Source: Roseateles koreensis
GTDB taxonomy: Bacteria > Pseudomonadota > Gammaproteobacteria > Burkholderiales > Burkholderiaceae_C
NCBI RefSeq assembly: GCF_028595305.1
Contig: NZ_JAQQXS010000003.1
Location: 273,230-337,229 of the forward strand
Length of the DNA stretch: 64,000 nt
Reading direction: 5' to 3'
The notes under the pieces were generated by a model. It was not told where the DNA came from. It saw only the letters and a program-made list of their open reading frames with translations, and made no database searches. The translations under genes were made by a program, and so were the position numbers. Numbering within the stretch: position 1 is the stretch's first letter; every line of letters starts with the position of its first letter. Shown here piece by piece: positions 29,921-41,196 of the stretch.

Positions 29921-29984
29921 GGGTTTCTATCGGCCTCGCGTTGACTGTCTTTAGGGGATGTTCCCGATTCGGTGGCGAAGGGTG

Positions 29985-30836
29985 TCAAACTCGTTCATAA
30001 ATCGTTTTACCGCGTAGGCGAAACAGGTCGCGTGACTCGGTGAAATTTTCTGAATGCCCGACAAATAGCAGGCCATGGGGGCGCATTTCGCGGTGGATGC
30101 CTTCCAGCACCTTGCGCTGGGTTGGGGCGTCGAAATAAATCATGACGTTGCGGCAGAACACCATGTGGAAAGGCTCGCCCAGCGACCACTGCCGGTCCAT
30201 GAGGTTCAGCGTGCGGAATTCGATTCCGCGCTGCAATTCAGGTTTGACGCGAATGCGCCCGGCATTGGCGCCCGTTCCGCGCAGGAAGAAGTTTTTCAAC
30301 CGCGTTGCGTCAAGGCCGCGTGCGTCGGCGTTGTAGACCCCGCGGCGGCAGGCGTTCAAGACGTTGGTGTCGATGTCGCTGGCGGTGATTGAGACGTTGG
30401 CATTGGCACCAAGCGCCTCCCGGCAGGTCATGGCGATGGAATAAGGCTCTTCACCTGTCGAAGCCGCACAACACCAGATGCGCACCGATTTGCCGACGAA
30501 AGGCTTGAGGTCATCTGCCAAGGCGTGGAAATGGTGCTCTTCACGGAAGAAAGAGGTCAGGTTGGTGGTCAGGCAGTTAACAAATTCCTGCCATTCTGAA
30601 GTGGCTTGCGCCCCGGTGGTGGAGTCCAGCCATTGCAGGTAGCTGGCAAAGGACTTGTGGCCGGTATCGCGCAGTCGACGCGAGAGACGGCTGTACACCA
30701 TCGCATGCTTGCCTTCATGCAGGCTGATGCCAGCATGCTTGTAAATCAGTTCTCGAACCCGATCAAAATCAGTCTTGCTGAAGCTGAACTCGTGGTCGAC
30801 GGTGTCGCCGCTGGAAGCACTGGTAACAGCTGACAT
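29985..30836 (-). CDS. cheR: Chemotaxis protein methyltransferase
   Basis: This enzyme methylates chemoreceptor glutamates using S-adenosylmethionine. The 283-residue protein has an N-terminal helical CheR domain and a SAM domain with IWCCAASTGEEPYSIAM and the catalytic-region segment VFCRNVMIYFD. No tetratricopeptide extension is present. It is first in the cheR-cheD-cheB cluster and divergent from the diguanylate cyclase gene. Confidence 0.96.
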   Translation of the reverse strand: MSAVTSASSGDTVDHEFSFSKTDFDRVRELIYKHAGISLHEGKHAMVYSRLSRRLRDTGHKSFASYLQWLDSTTGAQATSEWQEFVNCLTTNLTSFFREEHHFHALADDLKPFVGKSVRIWCCAASTGEEPYSIAMTCREALGANANVSITASDIDTNVLNACRRGVYNADARGLDATRLKNFFLRGTGANAGRIRVKPELQRGIEFRTLNLMDRQWSLGEPFHMVFCRNVMIYFDAPTQRKVLEGIHREMRPHGLLFVGHSENFTESRDLFRLRGKTIYERV

Positions 30837-31031
30837 AAGGGATCTCGGTTGGTCTCTCTAGGCCATGGCGCTGGACGAGGTGGTCGCAGCATCAAGACCG
30901 CCAGTGTGTATTTCGATTGTCTTCCAGCATAGGCTAAACAAGGCTTGCATTGGCCCCTTGTTTCAATCTGCGCCCTCGGGAACCCCCTGATAGACTGCGG
31001 TCGCATAAAGCTTGGACTACCTTGAATTCCA

Positions 31032-31042
31032 CCCCCCCCCCC
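31032..31042. repeat. C11 homopolymer tract just upstream of a diguanylate cyclase start
   Basis: Eleven consecutive C residues end 3 bases before the ATG. The tract occupies the place where a Shine-Dalgarno sequence would be expected, and no purine-rich site is seen there. Tracts of this length are prone to polymerase slippage in bacteria. Confidence 0.85.
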
Positions 31043-31045
31043 GCA

Positions 31046-31744
31046 ATGCTGGATCCACGTCAACTGAGACTTGACTTGGCGCTGAAGCTGCTCTCGCAGG
31101 CCGGTGCCCGGTTGCCGGACAACGAACCCTACAGCCAGGCCTGGCTGCAGGATGTTGTTGACGCACTGTGCGACCTCTCCAGCAAAGACGCCCTGACCGG
31201 GCTGGTCAATCGACGCAGCTTCGAGATGGCCTTGTCTCGCGAGGTCGACCGGGTGGCGCGCTCCGGCGAGCCCGCGCTGCTACTGGTCGTCGATATCGAC
31301 CATTTCAAAGCCGTCAACGACACCTATGGGCACGCGGCAGGCGACTTGGTGATCAAAGCAGTGGCGTCGGCTTTGAACCAAGGGGTCCGACCCATGGACA
31401 CGGTTGCCCGGGTGGGCGGCGAAGAATTTGCCATCGTGCTACCCAGTTGCCCCGCCAGCTTTGGCGTCATGGTGGCCGAACGCATGCGCGAGCGTGTGTC
31501 TGAACTTCAAGTCGAAGTGGCTCCTGGTCAGGTGTTGGCCGTAACGATCAGCCTGGGCGGTGCTTTCGCCCCGCAGTGGGTGCGTTCCTCGTCTTTGCTG
31601 TGGATGGAGCGGGCGGATCGCCAGCTCTACCGCGCCAAGGCCGAGGGGAGAAATCGGGCTTGCCTGGAAGTGCAGGTCGAATCCTTGGTCAGTGCCGAGG
31701 AAAAAGGCATGTTGTTTGCAGTAACGCAACAGGAAAGCGAATGA
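31046..31744 (+). CDS. Diguanylate cyclase (GGDEF domain protein)
   Basis: A 232-residue cytoplasmic protein. About 45 N-terminal residues precede the GGDEF domain, which begins at DALTGLVNRRSF. The active-site motif is GGEEF with upstream DIDHFKAVNDTYGH for metal and GTP binding, so it should make c-di-GMP. An RxxD inhibitory site is not obvious. The start giving MLDPRQLRLD is preferred; upstream codons pass through the C11 tract. Its stop overlaps the start of the MinD/FlhG-like gene, so expression of three genes (cyclase, ATPase, haemoglobin) is probably coupled. Confidence 0.9.
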   Translation: MLDPRQLRLDLALKLLSQAGARLPDNEPYSQAWLQDVVDALCDLSSKDALTGLVNRRSFEMALSREVDRVARSGEPALLLVVDIDHFKAVNDTYGHAAGDLVIKAVASALNQGVRPMDTVARVGGEEFAIVLPSCPASFGVMVAERMRERVSELQVEVAPGQVLAVTISLGGAFAPQWVRSSSLLWMERADRQLYRAKAEGRNRACLEVQVESLVSAEEKGMLFAVTQQESE

Positions 31745-32586
31745 GTACGAGCACAGATCCTGCTGCATCATCCCAGGCGAGCCAGTCCGGCACGAGCCCG
31801 ACTGCGCGACCGGCTTCGGGCCGGGCGGGCGGCGCCCGAACCCTGGCGGTCACCAGCGGTAAAGGCGGCGTTGGCAAGACATTTGTGACGGCCAATCTGG
31901 CTGCCGCTTTAGCGGCTCGCGGACAAAAAGTGTTGGTGCTTGACGCCGACCTGGGTTTGGCCAATCTGGATGTGGTGTTGAATCTGCACCCTAAATTGAC
32001 CTTGCATGACGTCTTCACGGACAAGGCCACGCTTGAGCAGGCAATTTTGCCGGCACCGGGCGGCTTTCATGTGCTCTTGGCGGGTTCCGGCATGGTGGAG
32101 TATTCGCGGCTGACGCCCGAAGTCCGGGACCGCCTGCTGGAGATTGTCGAGACCGTGCGGCCCCGTTTTGACTGGATTTTGCTGGACACGGGCGCCGGCA
32201 TTTCCGACGTTGTTTTGTTCGCAGTGTCCTTGGCCACCCAAGTTTTGGTGGTGGCCACTCCCGAGCCCACTTCATTGACCGATGCCTATGCCACCATCAA
32301 GGTGCTAGCCACACAGCAAGGTCGCCGCGAGGTCGGCTTGGTGGTCAATCAAGCCAGCAGGGTGGGCGAGGGCAAGTTGATCTGCGGCCAGTTGCAGCAG
32401 GTTTTGCAACGTTTTGTGGGCCCGCAGCCTGGACAAACCTTTCGCCTTGATCTGATGGGCGAGGTGAAGATGGACAGCGTGGTGCGTCAGGCCGTGCTCA
32501 AGCGTCAACTGGTGCTGGAGAATTTTCCGGGCTCGGATGCGGCCCAATGCATCAAAGCCCTCGCCAACAAACTGCTGGAAAAATGA
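31741..32586 (+). CDS. MinD/ParA-family ATPase, FlhG/FleN-like
   Basis: A 281-residue deviant Walker A ATPase: SGKGGVGKTFVTANLA (residues 39-54), then LDADLGLANLDVVLNL and DWILLDTGAGIS. This pattern is that of FlhG/FleN/YlxH proteins, which control flagellar number and placement, rather than of plasmid ParA or MinD. About 30 low-complexity residues precede the domain. It is coupled by 4-base overlaps to the diguanylate cyclase before it and the truncated haemoglobin after it. No flhF or flagellar genes are adjacent, so its role in flagellation is inferred. Confidence 0.85.
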   Translation: MSTSTDPAASSQASQSGTSPTARPASGRAGGARTLAVTSGKGGVGKTFVTANLAAALAARGQKVLVLDADLGLANLDVVLNLHPKLTLHDVFTDKATLEQAILPAPGGFHVLLAGSGMVEYSRLTPEVRDRLLEIVETVRPRFDWILLDTGAGISDVVLFAVSLATQVLVVATPEPTSLTDAYATIKVLATQQGRREVGLVVNQASRVGEGKLICGQLQQVLQRFVGPQPGQTFRLDLMGEVKMDSVVRQAVLKRQLVLENFPGSDAAQCIKALANKLLEK

Positions 32587-33008
32587 CCGAGGCGACACAC
32601 ATCACTCCTGCGACACCCGCAACATCCGAGCGCCCCGCAACGGCCTTTGATTGGGTGGGCGGTGAGGATGCCGTTCGCCGTTTGGTGGATCGTTTCTACG
32701 ATTTGATGGACCTGGAGCCCGCATTTGCCGTACTGCGCAGCCTGCATCCCAGTACGTTGGAAGGCTCGCGCGACAAACTGCATTGGTTTCTCTGCGGCTG
32801 GCTGGGCGGCCCCGACCATTTTGTCGAACGATTTGGACACCCGCGTTTGCGCGCCCGGCATTTGCCGTTTCGCATCGGCATCAAGGAGCGCGATCAGTGG
32901 CTGGCCTGCATGCATCAGGCCATGACGGAGTGCGCGCTGGATCCCTCGCTTCAACAGCGGCTTAACGAGTCATTCGCCGGCACTGCGGATTGGATGCGCA
33001 ACGTTTGA
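32583..33008 (+). CDS. Group II truncated haemoglobin
   Basis: A 141-residue haem protein of the trHbO class. After a short Thr/Ala-rich leader come FDWVGGEDAVRRLVDRFYDLM, then FLCGWLGGPDHFVERFGHPRLRARH (seen as two adjoining segments) with the proximal His, and the C-terminal ADWMRN. Such proteins bind O2, NO or peroxide. It overlaps the preceding ATPase gene by ATGA, an operon order that links it to c-di-GMP and flagellar control genes. Confidence 0.9.
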   Translation: MTEATHITPATPATSERPATAFDWVGGEDAVRRLVDRFYDLMDLEPAFAVLRSLHPSTLEGSRDKLHWFLCGWLGGPDHFVERFGHPRLRARHLPFRIGIKERDQWLACMHQAMTECALDPSLQQRLNESFAGTADWMRNV

Positions 33009-33048
33009 GCGGCCTGGCGATCTGACTGGACCAGCCGATCTGGCCGGG

Positions 33049-33765
33049 CTAGCGGTCTTTCTGTGCTTGCTGCAGCAAGACCATCAGCGCACCGCAGCCG
33101 CCGTCACTGGCGCGGGCCTGCACGAAAGCCAAAACCTCCTGTTTTTGCACCAACCAGCGGCGTACTTTGGTTTTCAGCACCGGCTCCCGTCCGGGTGAGC
33201 CATTGCCTTTGCCGTGCACGACACGCACACAGCGCAAGCCACGGCGAGCACTGTCCTGTACAAAATTGCCCAAGGCCTCTCGGGCTTGGTCGCGGCGCAA
33301 GCCGTGCAAGTCCAATTGCGCCTGCAGCGCCCAGTGGCCGCGTCTGAGTTTGCGCACGGCCTCCTCCGGAATTTCAGGTCGGCGGAAGGACAGGGTGTCG
33401 TCGGTCTCCAGCAAGGACTCGACATCAAAATCATCCGACAGGGCTTGCAACAGCACCTGCCGTTCATCGGCTTCGCGCTGCAAAGGCTGCGCGACGGGTT
33501 TGGGCAAGGCATGGACGGCGCGATGCGTTGGGTTCAAGGGCATCACCGCGCCCACGCTCAGCTCAAAAATGCAGCGTTCTTGCTCGGCAAGGCGGGCGGC
33601 GGCGGCGGCGCGCTCGCGGCGTTCTTCCTCCAACCGCCTGTTGAGTGCCAGCTCGCGCTGCAGTTGCTTGAGGTCTTGCAGGCTGTTCAACCGCTTGGGC
33701 GCGGGGGGGCGCGCGGGTGTTGATGGCGCGGTTGTGGATACCGAGCCGGCCGCTTGGGGTTTCAT
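33049..33765 (-). CDS. Smr domain protein
   Basis: A 238-residue protein. The N-terminal half contains an alanine/arginine-rich coiled coil (residues 30-65, [20 protein letters not shown]). The C-terminal Smr domain has the signatures [11 protein letters not shown] and VVHGKGNGS. Stand-alone Smr proteins (SmrA/SmrB type) are endonucleases; SmrB cleaves mRNA in collided ribosomes. Its start overlaps the radC stop by 4 bases. Confidence 0.9.
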   Translation of the reverse strand: MKPQAAGSVSTTAPSTPARPPAPKRLNSLQDLKQLQRELALNRRLEEERRERAAAAARLAEQERCIFELSVGAVMPLNPTHRAVHALPKPVAQPLQREADERQVLLQALSDDFDVESLLETDDTLSFRRPEIPEEAVRKLRRGHWALQAQLDLHGLRRDQAREALGNFVQDSARRGLRCVRVVHGKGNGSPGREPVLKTKVRRWLVQKQEVLAFVQARASDGGCGALMVLLQQAQKDR

Positions 33766-34481
33766 ATCAACCCCCGTTCGGCCATTGAAATGACGGTGTC
33801 GCCGCCCACCACCAGATGGTCCAGCACGCGCATGTCGACCAGCGCGAGCGCATTCTTCAGCGCTTGGGTCAGCAACGCATCCGACTGTGAGGGCTCGGCC
33901 ATTCCTGAGGGGTGATTGTGGGCCAGGATCACGGCCGCTGCGCCCAGCTCCAACCCGCGTTTAGCCACTTCGCGGGGGTAGACCGACGTTTGGGTCAACG
34001 TGCCGCGAAACATCTCCTCCATGGCGATCAGGCGGTGCCCAGCGTCCAGAAACAGCACGGCAAACACCTCGTGCGCCCGGCTGGCAAGGTGCAACTGCAG
34101 GAAATGCTTGACGGCTTGCGGGTCGGTGAAGACCTCGCGCTCTTGCAGGCGTTGCGCCATGGCACGACGGGCCAACTCCAGCACAGCGACAATCTCGGCG
34201 CGCTTGGCCGGGCCCAGGCCTTTGACGCGCCTGAGGTCATCGGCGGTAGCATGCAGCAGTCCGGCTATTCCTCCAAAACCGCCCAAGAGATTGTCCGGCT
34301 GAGGTGAGGCACTATCATTTTTGAGTTGAAGTAATTCCTCCGCCATTTGCAGCACCCCCTTGCCTTGAATGCCTGTACGCAGCAATATCGCGAGCAATTC
34401 GATATCACTGAGTGCACCGGGGCCGCGGGAGAGCAGCTTCTCACGCGGGCGTGCCTCGGCGGGGATGTCTTTGATGGGCAT
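33762..34481 (-). CDS. radC: RadC/JAB-domain DNA repair-associated protein
   Basis: A 239-residue intact RadC. It has an N-terminal helix-hairpin-helix region ([20 protein letters not shown]) and a JAB1/MPN-like metallo domain with HNHPSG and the acidic residues of the metal site. RadC was named for recombination and repair, but its activity remains unproven. A second, decayed copy lies at 37529-37980. Confidence 0.92.
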   Translation of the reverse strand: MPIKDIPAEARPREKLLSRGPGALSDIELLAILLRTGIQGKGVLQMAEELLQLKNDSASPQPDNLLGGFGGIAGLLHATADDLRRVKGLGPAKRAEIVAVLELARRAMAQRLQEREVFTDPQAVKHFLQLHLASRAHEVFAVLFLDAGHRLIAMEEMFRGTLTQTSVYPREVAKRGLELGAAAVILAHNHPSGMAEPSQSDALLTQALKNALALVDMRVLDHLVVGGDTVISMAERGLI

Positions 34482-35218
34482 GGGAATGAGGTTGGGCAGA
34501 TTCAGGTTTTTTGGCTTCGGAATTGAAGTCAGTTTATCGGGACACGGATGAGTTCAACAATTCCCCCGGGACTCTTGCTCATTGACGCCAGAATTTGGCA
34601 AAACTCAGCATCTACCCGTGGATTCAAAGCGCGGCTCGCGTTGGCAATCCACATTGGCTCCAATGCCGCGTTTATTGCCGTCCAGATCGTCGGTCTGAAT
34701 TTTTGGAGCCGAACCAAAGCGGAAAACGCGACTGATCAACTGGCTGCGTGACGGCGACCATTCGAGTACGCTCAACTCCATGCAATGAAACGCCGACTTG
34801 TGAGTCGGGTATGCCGCGGCGGACCAAGCCGCTCGCGAACGGCAGTTTTGCTGCGACCCAAATTGTTGTCGAACATGGCAGGGGAAACGTCGCAATGGTA
34901 TGCCCAACAGCGTCGATATTCGAATTTGAAAGGTTCTGCAAAACAAACGGGCGACACAGTAGGTGAAGCGCGTCCCAGTTCCGCGACTTTGGTTACAGTC
35001 GCCCAATGGCAACCAATGTCAGTAATACCAAGCCGTCGCAGTCTTGGAATCCCTCCAGTCTCATGGCGGTTATGCAACCCACGTGGCCAGGAAGCGTGTC
35101 GGATGGCACGGCGCGCTTGGCGCATCGATTGCTGTGGCACATACTGGGGCATTGCCGCATATCGTCTGGGTGCGCTTCTGTCACGAGACAACCGAAACAC
35201 CTAGAGCGAGAAAACGAC
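34482..35218. other. 737-base region with no recognisable gene
   Basis: Short frames on both strands show no start with a ribosome site and no familiar motif. The base composition is lower in GC than the flanking genes. It looks like degenerate or repetitive DNA between radC and the acquired serine hydrolase. No convincing IS end, RNA gene or strong hairpin with a T run was found. Confidence 0.5.
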
Positions 35219-36517
35219 ATGTTCAAACTGCATCAGTTGGCGTTGATACCTATCCTGCTCGGCGGCACTGCACTGCATGCAGCTGATTTGGCCAAGGCCC
35301 CACCGGCTATCACCGACGTCCCCAGCCAAGTGGGGGTCATGGTCGGCGCACCGCCCACTGCGGAAAATCAGGTTACTTTGCGAAACAGTATCAGCCCGCG
35401 CTTTATCCGCTGGACGCTGATGCACATGTCTACCCTGGCCAACACAACACGCATTTCGCGTGGGACGGATATGCCAATGCCTTTGCCGCAAGGTAAGCCG
35501 CTCGACGTCGATGCACTGAGCGTGGAATGGCAAGGCAAGCAAATTTCCGTAGCAGAGGCCTATCGCATTCTGGGAGCCGATTCCTTAATGGTCTTGCACC
35601 GCGGACGGGTGGTCTACGAGCGCTATATCGGCGACATGACTCCGGACACATTGCATGCCACCAATTCCTGCACCAAGAGCCTGATCGGTACGTTGGTGGT
35701 CATCCTGGCCCACGAAGGCAAGTTGGATCTGGCTGCACCGGCATCACGCTATCTGCCCGAGATCGCATCATCAGCAGTCGGCTCCGCGACGCTCCAAGAG
35801 TTGTTGGACATGCGGGCAAATTTCAAACTCGGTGACGATGTCCATGTGGGCGGAAGCATTCAGGTTGCCGCACAGCAGGCCTATGGCATGTTTCCGCGTC
35901 CGAAAGACTACGCAGGGCCCGACGGGGCCATGGAAATGGTACTGGCGTCCCGACCCACAACCGCGCATGGAACTGGGCCATTTCGCTATGACAACGTCAG
36001 CACGGAAACGCTCGGATGGATTCTGCACCGCGTCAGCGGTAAATCGGTCCCTGATTTGATCAGCGAACGATTCTGGCAGCCCATCGGCGCCGAACAAGAT
36101 GGTGACTTTCTGCTCGATACCCGTAAGACACCCATTGCAGCCTTTGGCTTGCAAGCCAACATGCGCGACATGGTGCGCTTTGCCGAAATGATTCGCAACG
36201 ATGGCCGGGTGGGAAATAAACAAGTTGTGCCTGCGGCCGTGATTGGCGCGATTCGGCGCGGAGGTGACAGGGCGGCGTTTGCAGCCAGTGCGGATGGCCC
36301 GATCCTTCCGAATGGCTCGTATCACGACCAGTGGTGGTTAACCCACGACGAATTTGAATCTTTCCAATGCCAGGGCCAGTTTGCCCAACGCTTTTGGATA
36401 GCACCCAAGGCGGAGACCGTGATTGGGTTGTATTCGACGGACCCGGATACGACCCGGACCCGAGAACCTCTTCGCAGTGCCGTATTTAAGACGATCGCAC
36501 GTGCCTTGAATCGCTGA
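35219..36517 (+). CDS. Beta-lactamase-fold serine hydrolase (class C/esterase-like), exported
   Basis: A 432-residue protein with a signal peptide (MFKLHQLALIPILLGGTALHA). The penicillin-binding-protein-like fold is shown by SCTKSLIG (SxxK catalytic Ser and Lys) and YDNVS (YxN). Such enzymes act as esterases, D-aminopeptidases or transesterases more often than as beta-lactamases. The open frame extends 71 codons upstream without support; the signal peptide fixes the start. An alpha/beta hydrolase follows after 10 bases on the same strand. Both genes interrupt an otherwise housekeeping block. Confidence 0.82.
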   Translation: MFKLHQLALIPILLGGTALHAADLAKAPPAITDVPSQVGVMVGAPPTAENQVTLRNSISPRFIRWTLMHMSTLANTTRISRGTDMPMPLPQGKPLDVDALSVEWQGKQISVAEAYRILGADSLMVLHRGRVVYERYIGDMTPDTLHATNSCTKSLIGTLVVILAHEGKLDLAAPASRYLPEIASSAVGSATLQELLDMRANFKLGDDVHVGGSIQVAAQQAYGMFPRPKDYAGPDGAMEMVLASRPTTAHGTGPFRYDNVSTETLGWILHRVSGKSVPDLISERFWQPIGAEQDGDFLLDTRKTPIAAFGLQANMRDMVRFAEMIRNDGRVGNKQVVPAAVIGAIRRGGDRAAFAASADGPILPNGSYHDQWWLTHDEFESFQCQGQFAQRFWIAPKAETVIGLYSTDPDTTRTREPLRSAVFKTIARALNR

Positions 36518-36527
36518 AGGAATTGCC

Positions 36528-37472
36528 ATGACAAAAACAACTTCGGCTCCAAGTCACTACGTGCGTAATTCGCTCTACGGGGTTTTGTGCATCCTGGTGC
36601 TTGGCGTTGCATGGATTTTGACCCATGCACTTGCCGATGACGCCCGCCCAGCGCTTGGAACCGTCCACACCGCGGCCGGTACGCCGACAGTCACCTATTA
36701 CCTGCTGGAACCTAAGTCCAACGCGGAAAAAACTGAAACGGTGGTTTTGCTGGCCAGTTTGGGGCGACCCGTCAGTGACTTCAATGAACTTGCAACCAGT
36801 TTGGTGGACGCTGGTTACCGCACCATCGCGGTGGAGTCGCGCGGCATCATGACCTGGTCGGGTGGCGGATTGTCACGCTACGAATTGGGAGGCCTGGCTG
36901 GTGACATTCGCCTCGCCGTTTCGGATGCTGGCGTGGCTCCCAATGAACGTATCCACCTGATTGGCCACGCTTTTGGGAATCGCGTGGTGCGGACATTTGC
37001 AACACTCTACCCCAAGCAAACAGCAGGTTTGGTACTGGTGGCCGCCGGTGACAAAACCGACACTATGCCAGCGGACGTGGCGCGCTCACTGCGTCTGTCC
37101 ACATTGGGATTTGTTCCCTGGTCCGTGCGTGGAGCGTCCGTATCCAAAGTTTTCTTCGCCGCTGGTGCTGAAGCCCCAGAATACTGGAAACGTGGCTGGA
37201 GTAGCTGGGGCGCGATTGGCCAGGTCAGGGCTGCGAAGTCTGATAGCAACGGTAACTTCAACGCAGGTGGTAGCGGCCCGATGTTGGTTCTACAGGCGCA
37301 GGACGATCTCATTGCCCCACCGAAAGACGCAGGGGAATTACTCAAGGCGAATTACGGCGCAAGAGTGACACTGGTGCCCGTATCCCATGCGGGACATGCA
37401 TTGCTTCCTGAACAGCCGGGCGTCATCTCAAGTGCGGTAGTTGCGTTTCTGCGTGAGCACCCGGCCAGGTAA
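36528..37472 (+). CDS. Alpha/beta hydrolase-fold protein lacking the nucleophile serine
   Basis: A 314-residue protein with an N-terminal membrane anchor or signal (residues 13-36). The fold is recognisable, with the acid region LQAQDDLIAP (D259/D260) and the histidine region SHAGHALLPE (H287/H290). The nucleophile elbow, normally GxSxG, is GHAFG with Ala148, encoded by GCT. So the usual serine esterase chemistry is not available unless another residue substitutes. It follows the exported serine hydrolase closely and may be its partner. A non-catalytic or binding role is possible. Confidence 0.75.
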   Translation: MTKTTSAPSHYVRNSLYGVLCILVLGVAWILTHALADDARPALGTVHTAAGTPTVTYYLLEPKSNAEKTETVVLLASLGRPVSDFNELATSLVDAGYRTIAVESRGIMTWSGGGLSRYELGGLAGDIRLAVSDAGVAPNERIHLIGHAFGNRVVRTFATLYPKQTAGLVLVAAGDKTDTMPADVARSLRLSTLGFVPWSVRGASVSKVFFAAGAEAPEYWKRGWSSWGAIGQVRAAKSDSNGNFNAGGSGPMLVLQAQDDLIAPPKDAGELLKANYGARVTLVPVSHAGHALLPEQPGVISSAVVAFLREHPAR

Positions 37473-37528
37473 GGACCTGATGAGTGGCGTCTATTTGGCG
37501 GCGAATTGGGGCGTCGCCACACCCGCTG

Positions 37529-37980
37529 TCAGCCCGCAAGAGACATACCGCAAAACATCTCCACCATGGCGATCGGGCGGTGCCCAGCGTCCAGAAATAT
37601 GACGCCAAATACTTCATGCGACAGCCCGCCAACTTGAGCCGCAAATACTGCTTGACCGTATCCGGCGCATCAAACACCGGCCGTTCCGCCAGTTGCTGGA
37701 GCAAAGAGCGGCGCGCAATTACAAGCACCGCTGCAATCTCGGCCCGCTTGGCCGGGCCCAGGCCTTTAACCTGCGCCAGATCGCTGATCTTGGCGTGCAG
37801 CAGCCCCGCCCAACCGCCCAACCTGTCCAGCAAAGCCTGCGCGAGTTGCCGCACGGGTTACCCAGCAGTCCCGGTGCGCAGCAGCAGGGCCAGCAACTCG
37901 GCATCAGCCAGGGCTTGGGGGCCGCGGGCCAGCAGTTTTTCGCGGGGGCGTGCGTCTGGAGGAAGGTCGCTGCGAGACAT
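37529..37980 (-). pseudogene. Decayed second radC copy
   Basis: From the ATG the minus strand encodes [20 protein letters not shown] and [12 protein letters not shown], then an in-frame TAA. Reading resumes with the RadC hairpin region [20 protein letters not shown] and then shifts frame near 37630, where HEVFGVIFLDAGHRPIAMVEMF is in a different register. The catalytic HNHPSG part is missing. It is thus a radC relic with a stop, a frameshift and a truncated end. It abuts slpA, the position where radC is often found in relatives, so it is probably the ancestral copy. Confidence 0.82.
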
Positions 37981-38050
37981 ATGGCCGCATGGCGCAGGGA
38001 ATTGACGAAGCAGGCCCTAAAATCTGAGCAGTCTAGCCAATATTGCTCCC

Positions 38051-38497
38051 ATGAATCCCACAATCCAAGCCGGCTCTTTTTTGACCTTGCATTACCGTCT
38101 GGCCGGTCCTGATGGCGCCGATGTCATCAACACCTTTGCCGATAAGCCCGCCACCTTGACTTTAGGTACGGGCGAGTTGTCACCCGCCATCGAGGCGCGC
38201 TTGGTGGGCCTGGCGGAAGGTAGCCGTACGCAGTTCGAGTTAGCCCGTGGCGAAGCCTTCGGTGATCGCAACCCCGCCATGTTGCAATGGGTCAAAATCA
38301 GCCTGATGCGTGAGCTTGGCGACCCGGACGAGCAATACAAGGTCGGCGACGTCGTGCAATTCCCCACGCCAGACGGGCAGAGCAGCTATGCCGGCGTGCT
38401 GCGTGAAGTGGCGCCTGACGCCCTGTTGTTCGACTTCAACCACCCCTTGGCTGGGCAGCCGGTGAGTTTTGAAGTGCAAGTGATTGGGGTGTTGTGA
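38051..38497 (+). CDS. slpA: FKBP-type peptidyl-prolyl cis-trans isomerase SlpA/FkpB-like
   Basis: A 148-residue small cytoplasmic FKBP with an inserted IF-like chaperone domain. It opens with [14 protein letters not shown], has [20 protein letters not shown], and ends with a [20 protein letters not shown] motif typical of SlyD/SlpA proteins. It has no metal-binding His-rich tail, unlike SlyD. The stop is one base before the ispH start, and slpA-ispH is a conserved gene pair. Confidence 0.93.
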   Translation: MNPTIQAGSFLTLHYRLAGPDGADVINTFADKPATLTLGTGELSPAIEARLVGLAEGSRTQFELARGEAFGDRNPAMLQWVKISLMRELGDPDEQYKVGDVVQFPTPDGQSSYAGVLREVAPDALLFDFNHPLAGQPVSFEVQVIGVL

Positions 38498-38498
38498 C

Positions 38499-40899
<2,401 letters not shown>

Positions 40900-40982
40900 C
40901 TCCCACGAGTCAAAAAAATTCTGCTAGAATAATTGGCTTCACTCGCTAGCAGCATGAAATTGCTACTAGCTCACCGAATTTA

Positions 40983-41070
40983 GGAGAGGTGGCAGAGTGG
41001 TTGAATGTACCTGACTCGAAATCAGGCGGACCGAAAGGTCTCGGGGGTTCGAATCCCCCCCTCTCCTCCA
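40983..41070 (+). tRNA. tRNA-Ser(CGA)
   Basis: The acceptor GGAGAGG pairs with CCTCTCC, the anticodon loop CTCGAAA gives CGA, a variable arm is formed by GACC-GAAA-GGTC, and the T arm is GGGGG-TTCGAAT-CCCCC. CCA is encoded. The discriminator base reads T, whereas bacterial tRNA-Ser normally has G. A -10-like TAGAAT stands at 40925-40930. It is the likely attachment site of the island whose integrase remnant follows. Confidence 0.93.
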
Positions 41071-41102
41071 GTAGTAAAAGCCCTGCTAAATCAGGCACTT
41101 AG

Positions 41103-41124
41103 AACCGCCTTAGGGCGGTTTTTT
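41103..41124 (+). terminator. Intrinsic terminator after tRNA-Ser
   Basis: AACCGCC and GGCGGTT form a 7-bp stem around TTAG, followed by TTTT and a G. It lies 33 bases downstream of the tRNA. Confidence 0.85.
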
Positions 41125-41196
41125 GTTGCCCCAAAAATAAGCAAAAATCGGCCAATCTCCGCAACCAATCTCCGCAACTCAGGCGGACTTGATGCG

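Noticed and set aside
35006..35218. N-terminal extension of the serine hydrolase frame
   Set aside because: No ribosome site, no conserved residues, and it would bury the signal peptide that starts at 35219.
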